Shown piece by piece: positions 1 to 8,051 of a DNA stretch of 64,000 nucleotides. Position 1 is the stretch's first letter; each line of letters starts with the position of its first letter. A model generated the notes under the pieces. The model was given only the letters and a program-made list of their open reading frames with translations, did not search any database and was not told the origin of the DNA. Origin of the DNA: an uncultured Eggerthella sp. (GTDB lineage Bacteria > Actinomycetota > Coriobacteriia > Coriobacteriales > Eggerthellaceae). The DNA lies in the NCBI GenBank assembly GCA_958431815.1, contig CAUASB010000004.1:1-64000 (forward strand). Reading direction: 5' to 3'. The translations under genes were made by a program, and so were the position numbers.

Positions 1-790
1 TGGCGCCGGAATACGCAGCATACGGATCGGTATCGGCGGAAGAAAGCACGCGACAGGTGAAGGTGGAATTGTTGCCGCCGCCATGTTCTGCATGCAGGCA
101 CATCATGATGTCGAGCATGCGCGCCTCCTCAGGAGTGAACTCGCGGTTGGGGCGCAACATGGAAAGGATGGTTTCGGACGTGGACTGCCCCGGGATGAAG
201 CGATGCATGATCATCGATTCGCCGTAGAACGCGCAGCGCTTGGCGTAGTGCGCCAACACCATGATGCGCGGTAGGCGCGAAAGAAGCGAAATGGCCGTGC
301 TGATCTCGTGCTCGAAAGAGCGGTCTTCCGCCTTCGGGTCGTCGGCGTACAGCATCAGAACCGAACGCTGCAGAAGGTTCATGATGTTACGGGAAGGCGT
401 GCTCATGATCTTCGAAGCCGTAAAGCCATCGGGCAGGCTGCGCTGGGAATCGAGCGCTTCCACGAACACGTCAAGCTGGTCTTTCGTGGGCAAGTCGCCC
501 ATCAGAAGCAGGTAGGCAATTTCCTCGAACCCGCGGCGCTTTGTTGCGTCGCCTCCGATAAGATCGTAGATGCTGTAACCACGGAAGGTGAGCTTGCCTT
601 CGTCGGGCACCTTATCGCCTTCGTTCATCAGGTAGCCATGAACGTTTGCGATGTTGGTTACGCCCGCAATAACACCCGAACCGTCGCTGTTGCGCAAGCC
701 GCGCTTCACGGGGTAACACTCGTAGAGCTCTGGGTCGATAGCGTTGATTTTCAGGATATTGTCGTACAGGGAAAGCTTATGGTCTTCCAT
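1..790 (-). CDS. gltA: Citrate synthase, partial (C-terminal part outside window)
   Basis: Condenses oxaloacetate and acetyl-CoA to citrate in the cytoplasm. About 263 N-terminal codons are visible, read from an ATG at 790 with the ribosome site GAAAGGA just upstream. The translation contains the family region LTFRGYSIYDLI near residue 60 and the active-site histidine segment HAEHGGGNNSTFTCRV near the window edge. That segment with its GGGNNS form is typical of citrate/2-methylcitrate synthases of anaerobic Gram-positives. The reading frame is open to base 1, so the gene continues to the left. It is divergent from the shikimate dehydrogenase gene. A methylcitrate synthase is the main alternative and cannot be excluded from the partial sequence. 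Confidence 0.9.
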   Translation of the reverse strand, partial: MEDHKLSLYDNILKINAIDPELYECYPVKRGLRNSDGSGVIAGVTNIANVHGYLMNEGDKVPDEGKLTFRGYSIYDLIGGDATKRRGFEEIAYLLLMGDLPTKDQLDVFVEALDSQRSLPDGFTASKIMSTPSRNIMNLLQRSVLMLYADDPKAEDRSFEHEISTAISLLSRLPRIMVLAHYAKRCAFYGESMIMHRFIPGQSTSETILSMLRPNREFTPEEARMLDIMMCLHAEHGGGNNSTFTCRVLSSADTDPYAAYSGA

Positions 791-1122
791 GGGTGTTCCT
801 TTCACTACCAGATTCAAAGTCTACACCCCCATAGGGCAACAAAATTACCGTTTAGGCGAACGATAACCTAATTGAAACAAACGGTTTCTGTTATGCAACA
901 AATTGTATTGGTAGTGGTGTTTATCGAAAGGCAACGCCAATGGCACTCCGTCGACAACCACTATTGCGTTGCGCAATACCTTACCCTGCCATATAGACAT
1001 TCGCGATGTTAGAATTCAAGTAGTTGCAAACGTGTTCAAATACGTTGCAGCAGCTAACGTTCCTTTGCGCAGGCCATCGCCTAAGCGCAAAGCACTCGTT
1101 CGTTCAAGGAGAGAGAACAACC
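791..1122. promoter_or_regulatory. Divergent intergenic promoter region with palindrome
   Basis: About 330 bases separate the divergent citrate synthase and shikimate dehydrogenase genes and must hold both promoters. A perfect inverted repeat ATTGCG-TTG-CGCAAT lies at 963-977 and could be a regulator site. I see no convincing reading frame here and could not choose a clear -35/-10 pair for either gene. Confidence 0.4.
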
Positions 1123-1980
1123 ATGACGCAAGATATCAATGGCGCGACACGCCTTATCTGCCTGTTCGGCGACCCCGTTGCCCACAGCAAATCGCCCCAC
1201 CTTCACAACCGCGCGTTCGAACGCGCCGGCCTGAACTACGCGTACATGGCGTTCCGCGTTCCCGGCGAAGACATGAAGCAGGCAACCGACGCCATTCGCC
1301 TGCTGAACATGCGCGGCTGCAACCTTACCATGCCTAACAAAATCGCCGTTATCCCGTACCTCGACAAGCTCGACCCTGCTGCTGAAATCGTAGGCGCTGT
1401 AAACACCGTGGTAAACGAAGACGGCGTGCTTACCGGCTACAACACCGACGGCTACGGCTTCATGAAGTCGTTCGCAGAGCACGGCGTTGACGTCAAGGGC
1501 AAGAAAATGGTGCAGATGGGCATGGGCGGCGCCGGCACCGCAATCGCCGCACAGGCCGCGCTTGACGGCGTGGGCGAAATCGTGGTGTTCAGTCCCAGCA
1601 CCGGCAAGTCGTGGAACCGCGTAGCTGAAGAGGTTGCCATCGTTGCCGAGAAAACCGGCTGCAAAATCAGCCGCCACGACGCCAACGACTTGGACGACCT
1701 GCGCGCCCAACTGGCCGACGCCGACCTGCTTGCCAACGCCACCCCTATCGGCATGGGCAAGCTCGAAGGTCAGTCGCCCATTCCCGATGCAACGTATCTG
1801 CATCCTGGCCTTGCCATTCAAGACGCCATCTACCAGCCGGCCGAAACCGCGCTGCTGAAGATGGGCAAGGAGGCAGGCTGCACCACCATCAACGGTGAGG
1901 GCATGCTCTTCTTCCAGGGCGCACGCGCCTTCGAAATTTGGACGGGTGTTGAATTCCCGCTTTCACCTGACGAGGCATAA
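1123..1980 (+). CDS. aroE: Shikimate dehydrogenase family protein
   Basis: NADP-dependent reduction of 3-dehydroshikimate in aromatic amino acid synthesis, or a related quinate/shikimate dehydrogenase. The 285-residue product has the N-terminal substrate motif GDPVAHSKSP, the catalytic lysine segment NLTMPNK, the aspartate segment NTDGYGF, the Rossmann motif GMGGAG near residue 133 and a C-terminal NGEGMLFFQGARAFE. I chose the ATG at 1123 because AAGGAGAG lies 8 bases upstream; an in-frame ATG at 1024 has no ribosome site. NLTMPNK departs from the common NVTxPxK. The gene is monocistronic and ends in a hairpin at 2003-2047. Catabolic quinate use is possible, since paralogues of this family are common. 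Confidence 0.88.
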   Translation: MTQDINGATRLICLFGDPVAHSKSPHLHNRAFERAGLNYAYMAFRVPGEDMKQATDAIRLLNMRGCNLTMPNKIAVIPYLDKLDPAAEIVGAVNTVVNEDGVLTGYNTDGYGFMKSFAEHGVDVKGKKMVQMGMGGAGTAIAAQAALDGVGEIVVFSPSTGKSWNRVAEEVAIVAEKTGCKISRHDANDLDDLRAQLADADLLANATPIGMGKLEGQSPIPDATYLHPGLAIQDAIYQPAETALLKMGKEAGCTTINGEGMLFFQGARAFEIWTGVEFPLSPDEA

Positions 1981-2002
1981 CGGCCCAACGGGGAGTACAC
2001 TT

Positions 2003-2047
2003 AAACGGCGGCCATGCAGGGGATGCGTGACCGCCGTTTTCTTGTTT
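2003..2047 (+). terminator. Rho-independent terminator of the shikimate dehydrogenase gene
   Basis: Perfect 9-bp stem AAACGGCGG / CCGCCGTTT (2003-2011 and 2031-2039) followed by TCTTGTTTTTG. Confidence 0.75.
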
Positions 2048-2111
2048 TTGAAGGGGTCGGGTGCGCGCACCACGCGTTTGACGCCCGCATCAAGGCAGCA
2101 GGAGGGCCGCC

Positions 2112-3425
2112 ATGAGTTGGCAAGAAGAATACGAGCGCAAGCAAATAAGCGTTAGCCAAGTGTTCGAAGACCATCTAACCGGTAACCAGAAGATATACAC
2201 GGGCGGACTGCATGTTCCTGCCACCATCATCAACGAGCTGATAGCGCGCGTCGGAAAAGGCGAGCTTTCGGGAATAGACCTGTACGGCAACTGGATGAAC
2301 GGCGACATTACGTTTGCCGGGCTTGACGTAAGCCCGCAGCAGTTTCGCTACCACACGTACTTCGCTGGCCCCAACGAGCGCACGGGGTTTGCCAGCGGAT
2401 CGAAATGCGTTGCACACATTCCCGTGCATTTCTCCGACACCAATCGCATGCTGGAGGAAATCGGGTTGGACTATGCCGTGGTTCAGATGACGCCGCCCGA
2501 TGCCCAGGGCAACTGCAACATTGGCCCGCTAGGGTTTGAGCAGGGTGCCTTGCGCGGAGCCAAGCACATCATCGCGCAGATAAACCCGCGTCTCCCCCGC
2601 GTGTTCGGCGACTCCCACAACTACCACGTAAGCACGATTGATGCCTTCGTGCTGCAAGAAGAAGCGCTTGAAGACGCGCCCGTTCCTGCGCCTACGCCCG
2701 AAGAGGAAAAGGTGGCGGAGCTCATCGTAGACCGCGTGAACGACGGAGACACCATCCAGCTGGGCATCGGCGGCATCATCAACGCCATTGCCGCCGGGCT
2801 GGAAAGCAAACAGCATCTGGGGTGCTTCACGGAAATGTTCTCAGATGCCTTCGTTTCGCTGCAGCAGAAGGGCATCATCGACAACTCGCGCAAATCGTTC
2901 ATGCCCGGCGTTTCCGTTGCCGGCTATTCCACGGGCACCCAGCGCCTGTACGATTTCATCAACGAAAACCCCAGCATGTACTATTGCTCGTACGACACGG
3001 TATGCAACCCTACCGTCATTGCAAAGAACGACAACTTGGTTTCGGTGAACACCGCAGTGAGCATCGATTTAACCGGACAGGTATGCGCCGAAAGCATTGG
3101 CCCGCGTCAGTATTCCGCAAGCGGCGGACAGTTCGACTTCGTCCGCGGCGTAAAGCATTCGAAGGACGGGCGTGGCTTCATCGCCGTTACCAGTGTGGCT
3201 CACACCAAGAAGGGGCCCGTATCGAAAATCGTGCCGACGTTGGCACCTGGAAGCGCGGTTACCTCGCTGCGTAACGACGTGCAGTACATCGTTACCGAGT
3301 ACGGCGTGGCCGATTTGCGATGGGCCGACATCCCCACCCGCGCCCAACGGCTTATCGATATCGCTCATCCCGATTTCCGCGATGAGCTTACCGCCGAAGC
3401 AAAAAAGCTGGGCTTCTTGTACTAG
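2112..3425 (+). CDS. Acetyl-CoA hydrolase/CoA-transferase (4-hydroxybutyrate/acetate CoA-transferase type)
   Basis: Transfers CoA between acetate and another short-chain acid (for example 4-hydroxybutyrate, succinate or butyrate) or hydrolyses acetyl-CoA; cytoplasmic, part of fermentative acyl-CoA exchange. The 437-residue length fits the class I CoA-transferase family. Visible motifs are the CoA loop GIGGIINAIAAGL near residue 220, the catalytic glutamate segment CFTEMFSDAF, QYSASGGQFDFVRG, and the C-terminal TEYGVADLRWADI. AGGAGGG precedes the ATG at 2112. The gene stands alone between the aroE-type terminator and a repeat-rich intergenic region. The exact acid substrate cannot be read from the sequence. 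Confidence 0.87.
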   Translation: MSWQEEYERKQISVSQVFEDHLTGNQKIYTGGLHVPATIINELIARVGKGELSGIDLYGNWMNGDITFAGLDVSPQQFRYHTYFAGPNERTGFASGSKCVAHIPVHFSDTNRMLEEIGLDYAVVQMTPPDAQGNCNIGPLGFEQGALRGAKHIIAQINPRLPRVFGDSHNYHVSTIDAFVLQEEALEDAPVPAPTPEEEKVAELIVDRVNDGDTIQLGIGGIINAIAAGLESKQHLGCFTEMFSDAFVSLQQKGIIDNSRKSFMPGVSVAGYSTGTQRLYDFINENPSMYYCSYDTVCNPTVIAKNDNLVSVNTAVSIDLTGQVCAESIGPRQYSASGGQFDFVRGVKHSKDGRGFIAVTSVAHTKKGPVSKIVPTLAPGSAVTSLRNDVQYIVTEYGVADLRWADIPTRAQRLIDIAHPDFRDELTAEAKKLGFLY

Positions 3426-3538
3426 AGCGGCGTCGAAAGCTGGCTTCGGCCAAAACCAGCACCAAAAGCAATCATATGGCCAGGCAGCCAGCATGCGATC
3501 GAGCAACGAGAATGCTGCCCGACCTCTTTTTTCTGCCG

Positions 3539-3737
3539 CAAAACCAGAGAAACGCCTCTTCTTGGCAAAATAATCGACTTAAGAATGATTGCCGAGCTCG
3601 TTACGCCCATAAAACGAAAAGTTAGGCAACAATACTATTGAAATCGTTGCTTAACTTGGCTAATCGGCAGCTTAGTCGCAGCACGAGTCGTTCACAAGTC
3701 GATTATTTTGCCAAACAGAAGCCCTTTTCTGGTTTTG
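3539..3737. mobile_element. MITE-like inverted-repeat element, copy A (199 bp)
   Basis: Non-coding element bounded by an imperfect inverted repeat of about 50 bp. The left arm ends in TGGCAAAATAATCGACTTA (3563-3581), the right arm starts with its complement at 3696-3713, and both outer edges read CAAAACC. Between the arms lies a second inverted repeat, GTTAGGCAAC / GTTGCTTAAC. Related elements are at 44688-44886 and 59564-59772. No transposase is encoded, so mobility would have to be in trans; this is inference from structure. Confidence 0.7.
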
Positions 3738-3860
3738 AGCAGAAACATGCAGCCAGATAACGGCCTTTTGCGGGTTTGGACGAAAAAAGCGCAGCCAGGT
3801 AACGCCTTTTACGGGTTTGGGCAGAAAGAGCACGACCAGATAGTACTTTTTGCAACTTCG
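3718..3860. repeat. Degenerate 42-bp tandem repeats next to MITE-like copy A
   Basis: Three head-to-tail units of about 42 bp, each containing CCTTTT, then GGGTTTGG or GGTTTTGAG, then GCAGCCAGRTAAC or a variant; a decayed fourth unit follows to about 3935. The first unit is the outer arm of the adjacent inverted-repeat element, so the array seems to have grown from that arm. I see no supported gene in 3738-4011. Confidence 0.6.
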
Positions 3861-4011
3861 GAGGGCAACCATCAAGAACCCCCTGGTTTGGGCAGAAAAT
3901 GCACGACTGCCAAACGCACCGTGGCCTCAGGAGAAAAACATCATGCCAAGGCCCGCTTTCGGCTCTACGAGGAGCTTCCAATACACGCGAAACGCGCCGC
4001 GTGCGCTCCCG

Positions 4012-5202
4012 CTATGCCTTTTTGCGGTTTTCGGGCTGCAGGATAAGAACGGCGGCGATAACAGAAACCACGGCGAAAAGCGCGCCGATCGGACCCGCCC
4101 ACACAAAGCCCGGGCCCGATGCCACCACGCCGCCTACGAACGAGCCGGTGGCGATGCCCAAGTCGGACGAGGTGGGCATAACGGCCGATGCCAGCGTAAG
4201 CGCCTTCGGGTAGTCCTTCGCGGAAGTCTGCAACAAGAACGTTTGCAGCGGAGCATTCATGTGGTAAATGAACACGCCGGTAAGCACCACGTTCACAACG
4301 GCAAATGCTGTATTGCCCGAAGCCAGGCTGGGACCAAGCATCAAAAGCACCAGGGCCTGCAACCCGAACATGATCGGCATCTTGGCCAGGCCATAGTGCT
4401 GAGCAATGGATCCGCTGCCAAGGTTCGAAACGATGGTGGCAGCGCCGTAGAAGAACAGCACGATGCTTACCATCCACACCGAAAGGCCCACGCCGTCTTC
4501 CAAAATGGGCGTTACGTACACGTAGAACACGTACGTGGCAGCCATGCCGAAGCCCTTCATAACCAGCACCAGCACAATACGACGGTCTTTCAGGATAACC
4601 AGCTGGTCGCGTACACGCGAAGAAACGTCGGTCGAACCGGAACGCGGCACCGAAACCAGCAGCAAAACGGTGACGATAAGGGCAACCGCCTCTACCGCGA
4701 TGAACGCCGCCTTGATGCCGAACGCATCGGAAAGCAACGTACCGATAGGCGTACCCAGGACGCTTGCCACGGAAAAGCCTGCATACACGAACGAAATGAT
4801 GCGCGCCGACTTTTCGCGGGGCACGATATCGTTGATGAACGTCATAACCGTGGAAAGCAGTACACCCGAAACCACCGCGGTAAGGATGCGCGCCACCAGC
4901 AACGTTTCATAGGTAGGAGCGATTATGGCAAGAATATTGCCGGCGTTGAACACCGCCAAAAACGTAACGAACAGGGGGAAGCGGCGAAAACGGCCCGTGG
5001 AAAGAACAATGATAGGAGTCGAAATCGCATACGAAATGGCAAAGAACCCGACCAGATTGCCAGCCGAAGCCAGGGAAATGCCGTACTCTTCCGAAATATC
5101 CGGCGTGATGCCGATAACGATGAACTCCGCGAAACCCAGGGCAAAGCCCACGATTACCAAAGCCATGGTTGCAAGCTTGGTGCGTGCTGCGCTTTCTGCC
5201 AC
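4012..5202 (-). CDS. MFS transporter, DHA1-type efflux permease
   Basis: A 396-residue polytopic membrane protein with about twelve hydrophobic segments, the size of proton-coupled drug, sugar or nucleoside efflux permeases of the DHA1 family (AraJ/PbuE-like). The N-terminal segment runs into FALGFAEFIVIGITPDIS, the family's helix 1; the loop 2-3 region reads STGRFRRFP and helix 4 VARILTAVVSG. The start is GTG at 5202 with AAGGAAGG upstream; no other start has a comparable site. Two perfect inverted repeats lie in the leader and promoter (5224-5240, 5251-5269), so repressor control is likely. The exported substrate is unknown. Confidence 0.8.
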   Translation of the reverse strand: MAESAARTKLATMALVIVGFALGFAEFIVIGITPDISEEYGISLASAGNLVGFFAISYAISTPIIVLSTGRFRRFPLFVTFLAVFNAGNILAIIAPTYETLLVARILTAVVSGVLLSTVMTFINDIVPREKSARIISFVYAGFSVASVLGTPIGTLLSDAFGIKAAFIAVEAVALIVTVLLLVSVPRSGSTDVSSRVRDQLVILKDRRIVLVLVMKGFGMAATYVFYVYVTPILEDGVGLSVWMVSIVLFFYGAATIVSNLGSGSIAQHYGLAKMPIMFGLQALVLLMLGPSLASGNTAFAVVNVVLTGVFIYHMNAPLQTFLLQTSAKDYPKALTLASAVMPTSSDLGIATGSFVGGVVASGPGFVWAGPIGALFAVVSVIAAVLILQPENRKKA

Positions 5203-5223
5203 GAATGCCTTCCTTCTTTTTGA

Positions 5224-5269
5224 GGCGCTGTTGCAGCGCCCTTACTTTAATAATGCTTAATTAGCATTA
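5224..5269 (-). promoter_or_regulatory. Two inverted repeats upstream of the MFS gene
   Basis: TAATGCT-TAATT-AGCATTA (5251-5269) is a 7+7 operator-like palindrome. GGCGCTG-TTG-CAGCGCC (5224-5240) sits between it and the ribosome site. The AT-rich palindrome fits a TetR/MarR-type operator; the GC-rich one could be a second operator or an mRNA hairpin. No regulator gene is adjacent. Confidence 0.5.
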
Positions 5270-5531
5270 CTTTGTTGAGATTTTTCAACAGTACCAAAGT
5301 ATAAAGAAACGCAATAGCGCAAAAGAAGGAAACCAAGCTTTAGTTTGGAAAGCATGCGCTAAGTCAAATGCAAGCAATTCAAGACCGCTTACAGATGATG
5401 TTGGCCCGTGCCTATCTAAACCTGCCTTGCCGCATGGTGGCAGCGCCCTTCAGGATCTGCCAGCAAAAAACTTGTCAATTCACTCGAAGGCACTTTGCGG
5501 CTAATATCCGCAGTTCATAGACAAAAAAGGA

Positions 5532-5590
5532 TACAATGCGCAAAGCAGTGTTCGCCAATTCTGCGGGTGATGCTCCTATCGGAAAGGAGC
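5532..5590 (+). promoter_or_regulatory. Promoter and structured leader of toxin-like gene, copy 1
   Basis: A -10-like TACAAT (5532-5537) precedes a leader that begins near CAAAGCAGTG. The leader contains CGGGTGATGCT (5564-5574), complementary over 11 nt to AGCATCACCCG at 5745-5755 beyond the gene. The ribosome site is in a hairpin, GCTCCT (5572-5577) with AGGAGC (5585-5590), so translation may be blocked until the mRNA refolds. Confidence 0.5.
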
Positions 5591-5595
5591 TCGCA

Positions 5596-5739
5596 ATGGA
5601 ATTAGTCTTCTTCACAGCTGCTTGCTGCACTATTCTTGGCTTTGCCTTGAACGTCAAAGATCGAATTCAACGCAGGATGAAACGGAGAAAAAAGATGATG
5701 CGTGGGAAAAGGAAAACCGGGCGCAAGGCCCGGCTCTAA
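5596..5739 (+). CDS. Small one-helix basic peptide, putative type I toxin, copy 1
   Basis: A 47-residue peptide: one hydrophobic segment (LVFFTAACCTILGFALNV, residues 3-20) followed by a strongly basic tail rich in Arg, Lys and Met-Met. The ATG at 5596 has the site GGAAAGGAGC seven bases upstream. A paralogue at 57155 keeps AACCTI.GFALN and the RKKKMMR-like tail, and its flanks are conserved too, which supports coding and a common origin. Size, helix and tail resemble membrane-acting type I toxins (Fst, TxpA, holin-like toxins), but I do not claim sequence homology to a named family. A convergent antisense RNA overlaps the 3' half of the transcript. Toxicity is inferred. Confidence 0.65.
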   Translation: MELVFFTAACCTILGFALNVKDRIQRRMKRRKKMMRGKRKTGRKARL

Positions 5740-5800
5740 AAACCAGCATCACCCGTAGCTAATCGTGTTCCAGCAGGTTAGTTCGGCGGGCGCTGCTTGT
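5712..5800 (-). ncRNA. Putative antisense RNA (antitoxin), copy 1
   Basis: An extended -10 promoter TGATACAAT on the minus strand (TACAAT at 5807-5812) would start an RNA near 5800. It ends at the hairpin CCGGGC-loop-GCCCGG (5717-5733), which on this strand is followed by TTTTCCTTTT. The roughly 88-nt RNA covers the toxin gene's last codons and its 3' flank, and contains GATTAGCTACGGGTGATG, conserved in copy 2. The first bases, AAGCAGCGCCCGC, mirror the toxin leader AAGCAGTGTTCGC. Confidence 0.55.
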
Positions 5801-5839
5801 GGCTTTATTGTATCACAAGCACCTTTGCAGCTTCGCTCG

Positions 5840-6110
5840 CTTAATAGGGAAACGTATTTCGAAGGTCAGCGTACTCGGTTTCGTTGCCGAAAAGCAAGGC
5901 GACTACCAATGCGGAACCGACTGGAACAAGCCCCACCCGTCTACCAAATTCAAGCAACGAGACGCGCTCTCCATCCTACAACCCCCCGCTTTTGAGCTAT
6001 GACCCGCCATCAGGAAAAACGCAGGCATCCAGGATGCGCCATCCCATAAATCAGATTCTCTTCCCCAATTTCTTCCCCAAAATGCCGAAAAGTCTTCCCC
6101 AAGAAGCAAA
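5840..6110. other. Gene-free stretch with triple CTTCCCCAA direct repeat
   Basis: No supported gene. Three direct copies of CTTCCCCAA occur at 6060-6068, 6072-6080 and 6094-6102, close to the 3' end of tRNA-Thr. They could be arm-type integrase sites left by an excised element, but no integrase is present and the idea is speculative. Confidence 0.3.
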
Positions 6111-6112
6111 AA

Positions 6113-6136
6113 GGCCAGCCGCATAGGCGACTGACC
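6113..6136 (-). terminator. Terminator downstream of tRNA-Thr
   Basis: On the minus strand GGTCAGTCGC-CTAT-GCGGCTGGCC is followed by TTTTTGC; the 10-bp stem contains two G-T wobbles. Confidence 0.6.
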
Positions 6137-6147
6137 TGCAAATTCGA

Positions 6148-6223
<76 letters not shown>

Positions 6224-6516
6224 ACTCCCGACGCTAAAAACAAGCGCCAGAGAAGTATACGCAACGAATCGCTTTTGCGCAAGTGCCAACTTGCTGCCCG
6301 CGGTAAAATTGCCGTTCGTCTGCGAAGTTGCAACGGTTTCGCCACAACCCCGCCCCCGTTTGTGCCTTATTTCTGGTTAGATAGGGTATACACAGGAAGT
6401 TTGCAGGCAATTGGCGCATACTTTCTCGCGCTGATATGCGCACAAACCGCGCGCTCGAGCAGGCGGCAACGACGCCAACCGCGACAAGAACCACGAAGCA
6501 ACAAAAAGGAGGCAGC

Positions 6517-7764
6517 ATGATAACCACCAAGTGCGATGAAAACGCAAATCGCCCTTTGGTCATCATCACGTACGCCTCCGTTGGCTCGGGTCATCGCAGC
6601 GCCGCACAGGCAACCGCCCAGGCGCTGGAAGACTTACGCGGCAAGCACCCCGCCCTGCCCGAAGACGTTGAAATTGCCGTGCTGGACATCCTGGACTTCG
6701 GCTACATCAAATTCGACGGCGACAAAACCGCCAACGTAACCGTTTCCTTCAACTGGCTCTACGACATCACCTGGCACCGCACCTTCACCGGCCGCCTTCT
6801 GTGGGGCGGCGGCTACGCGTGGTCGCCGTTCATGTTCGCGCCTTTCACCAAAATCGTTAAGAAGCGCAAGCCCATTGCCATCCTGGCAACGCACATCGTT
6901 GCGGCCAACGCTTCAGTTGCCGCAAAGATGGTTACCGGGCAGACGTTCCCTGTAACCTGCATCCCCACCGATTACGGCGCCGAAGGGCTTTGGCCGCACC
7001 TTGACTGCGACCTGTTCTGCGCCGCCGACGAAACCATGGTGAAAGAGCTTACGCCCCGCAAGGTGCCCGAAAGCCACATCAAGGTAACGGGCATTCCTGT
7101 GCGCAAGGGCTTTTCCGAACCCATCGACCGCGACCAAGTGCTTAACCAGTTCGGACTGCCGCACGACAAGATGATTGTCATGGTCATGGCAGGCGCGCGT
7201 CACTCCGAGCCCTACATCCCGTTCCGCGAAATCGTGAACAAAGTAGTGCCGCTGCTTTCCGATTTCCCCAACATGCACTTCGCCTTCTTGGCGGGTGCCG
7301 ATAAGGAATATGCCAACGGCCTGAAGGGCTTCTTCAAGGAACGCGCCATCACGAACGTTTCCGTATACAACTACATCGAGCGTATCCCCCAGCTTATGGA
7401 AGCAAGCGATATGATCATCGCGAAGTCGGGCGGCCTGGCCACCACCGAATGCCTGTGCGCACGCCTGCCGCTTATCCTGGTTGGCAAGTCGTACGGGCAG
7501 GAACGCGCAAATACATGGACGGTTACCAAGGCCGGTGCCGCCGTTACAGCGGAAACCGCCGATGAGCTGGTGAAACGTTTGCAGCAGATCCATAAAAACC
7601 CCGATCAGCTGAAAACCATGCTCAGCGGCGGCGAATCACTGCGCCGCCCCAACGCCGCGCACGATGCCGCCGTTGCCACGCTCGATTTGGTGGGCACGCT
7701 TCCCGCACCGAAGAAGCATCTGCTGAAGCTGTATTGGGGGGAAAAGCCCTATCGCGTTCGCTAA
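6517..7764 (+). CDS. Glycosyltransferase, MGDG synthase / UgtP-like
   Basis: Transfers a hexose from a nucleotide sugar to diacylglycerol to make membrane glycolipid or a lipid anchor precursor, at the cytoplasmic face of the membrane. The 415-residue protein has the MGDG synthase N-terminal domain (YASVGSGHRSAAQA near residue 20, THIVAANASVA, PTDYG) and a glycosyltransferase family 28 C-terminal domain (TGIPV, GARHSEPY, IAKSGGLATTECL, the nucleotide-sugar loop). The ATG at 6517 has AAAAAGGAGG seven bases upstream; an upstream in-frame ATG at 6436 lacks a ribosome site. It is transcribed alone. MurG is excluded by the MGDG-type N-terminus; the sugar cannot be told. Confidence 0.88.
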   Translation: MITTKCDENANRPLVIITYASVGSGHRSAAQATAQALEDLRGKHPALPEDVEIAVLDILDFGYIKFDGDKTANVTVSFNWLYDITWHRTFTGRLLWGGGYAWSPFMFAPFTKIVKKRKPIAILATHIVAANASVAAKMVTGQTFPVTCIPTDYGAEGLWPHLDCDLFCAADETMVKELTPRKVPESHIKVTGIPVRKGFSEPIDRDQVLNQFGLPHDKMIVMVMAGARHSEPYIPFREIVNKVVPLLSDFPNMHFAFLAGADKEYANGLKGFFKERAITNVSVYNYIERIPQLMEASDMIIAKSGGLATTECLCARLPLILVGKSYGQERANTWTVTKAGAAVTAETADELVKRLQQIHKNPDQLKTMLSGGESLRRPNAAHDAAVATLDLVGTLPAPKKHLLKLYWGEKPYRVR

Positions 7765-7790
7765 CCGCCTGCGCCGAAACGCAGCCGGCT

Positions 7791-8051
7791 TTACTTGCCG
7801 AACAAGCCTCCGAACAGGCCCTTCTTCTGCACTTCTTCAGACGTTACGCCCTTCACCTCGTAGCCAGTAGCCCCAATAACCTTACGCAGCTGCGCTTCGT
7901 CAAGCGGTGCCTCCGATTCGATTACCGTACGGCCCTTGCCATGCGAAGAGGAAACCTTCTTCACCTTGAAGTTGTTGCGCACTGCGTCGTTCACGTGCGA
8001 TTCGCACATGCCGCACATCATGCCGTCGATATCCACAACCGTCCTGTACAT
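7791..8051 (-). CDS. Heavy-metal-associated (HMA) domain protein
   Basis: An 86-residue cytoplasmic protein with one HMA fold. The metal loop GMMCGMCESHV near residue 10 carries the two cysteines of the CxxC motif found in copper chaperones and P-type ATPase N-termini. The second half ends in a Gly/Phe-rich tail, LFGGLFGK, that is not part of the domain. The ATG at 8051 has AAAGG upstream. The gene converges with the glycosyltransferase and lies downstream of an ABC exporter. The metal ATPase at 16797 lacks an N-terminal HMA domain, so this small protein could serve it or a copper pump elsewhere; that link is inference. Confidence 0.85.
   Translation of the reverse strand: MYRTVVDIDGMMCGMCESHVNDAVRNNFKVKKVSSSHGKGRTVIESEAPLDEAQLRKVIGATGYEVKGVTSEEVQKKGLFGGLFGK

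Noticed and set aside
3590..3720. Short ORFs spanning the MITE-like arms (ILKSIILPR-type peptides)
   Set aside because: The peptides come only from translating the repeated arm; frames and lengths differ at each copy and no ribosome site is present.
3718..3935. CRISPR array at the 42-bp repeats
   Set aside because: Units are contiguous and degenerate, without constant repeats and unique spacers, and no cas genes are near.
3850..5223. Long plus-strand open frame opposite the MFS gene
   Set aside because: It is an antisense shadow of a clear transporter gene; the composition is His/Arg/Gln-rich nonsense without any domain.
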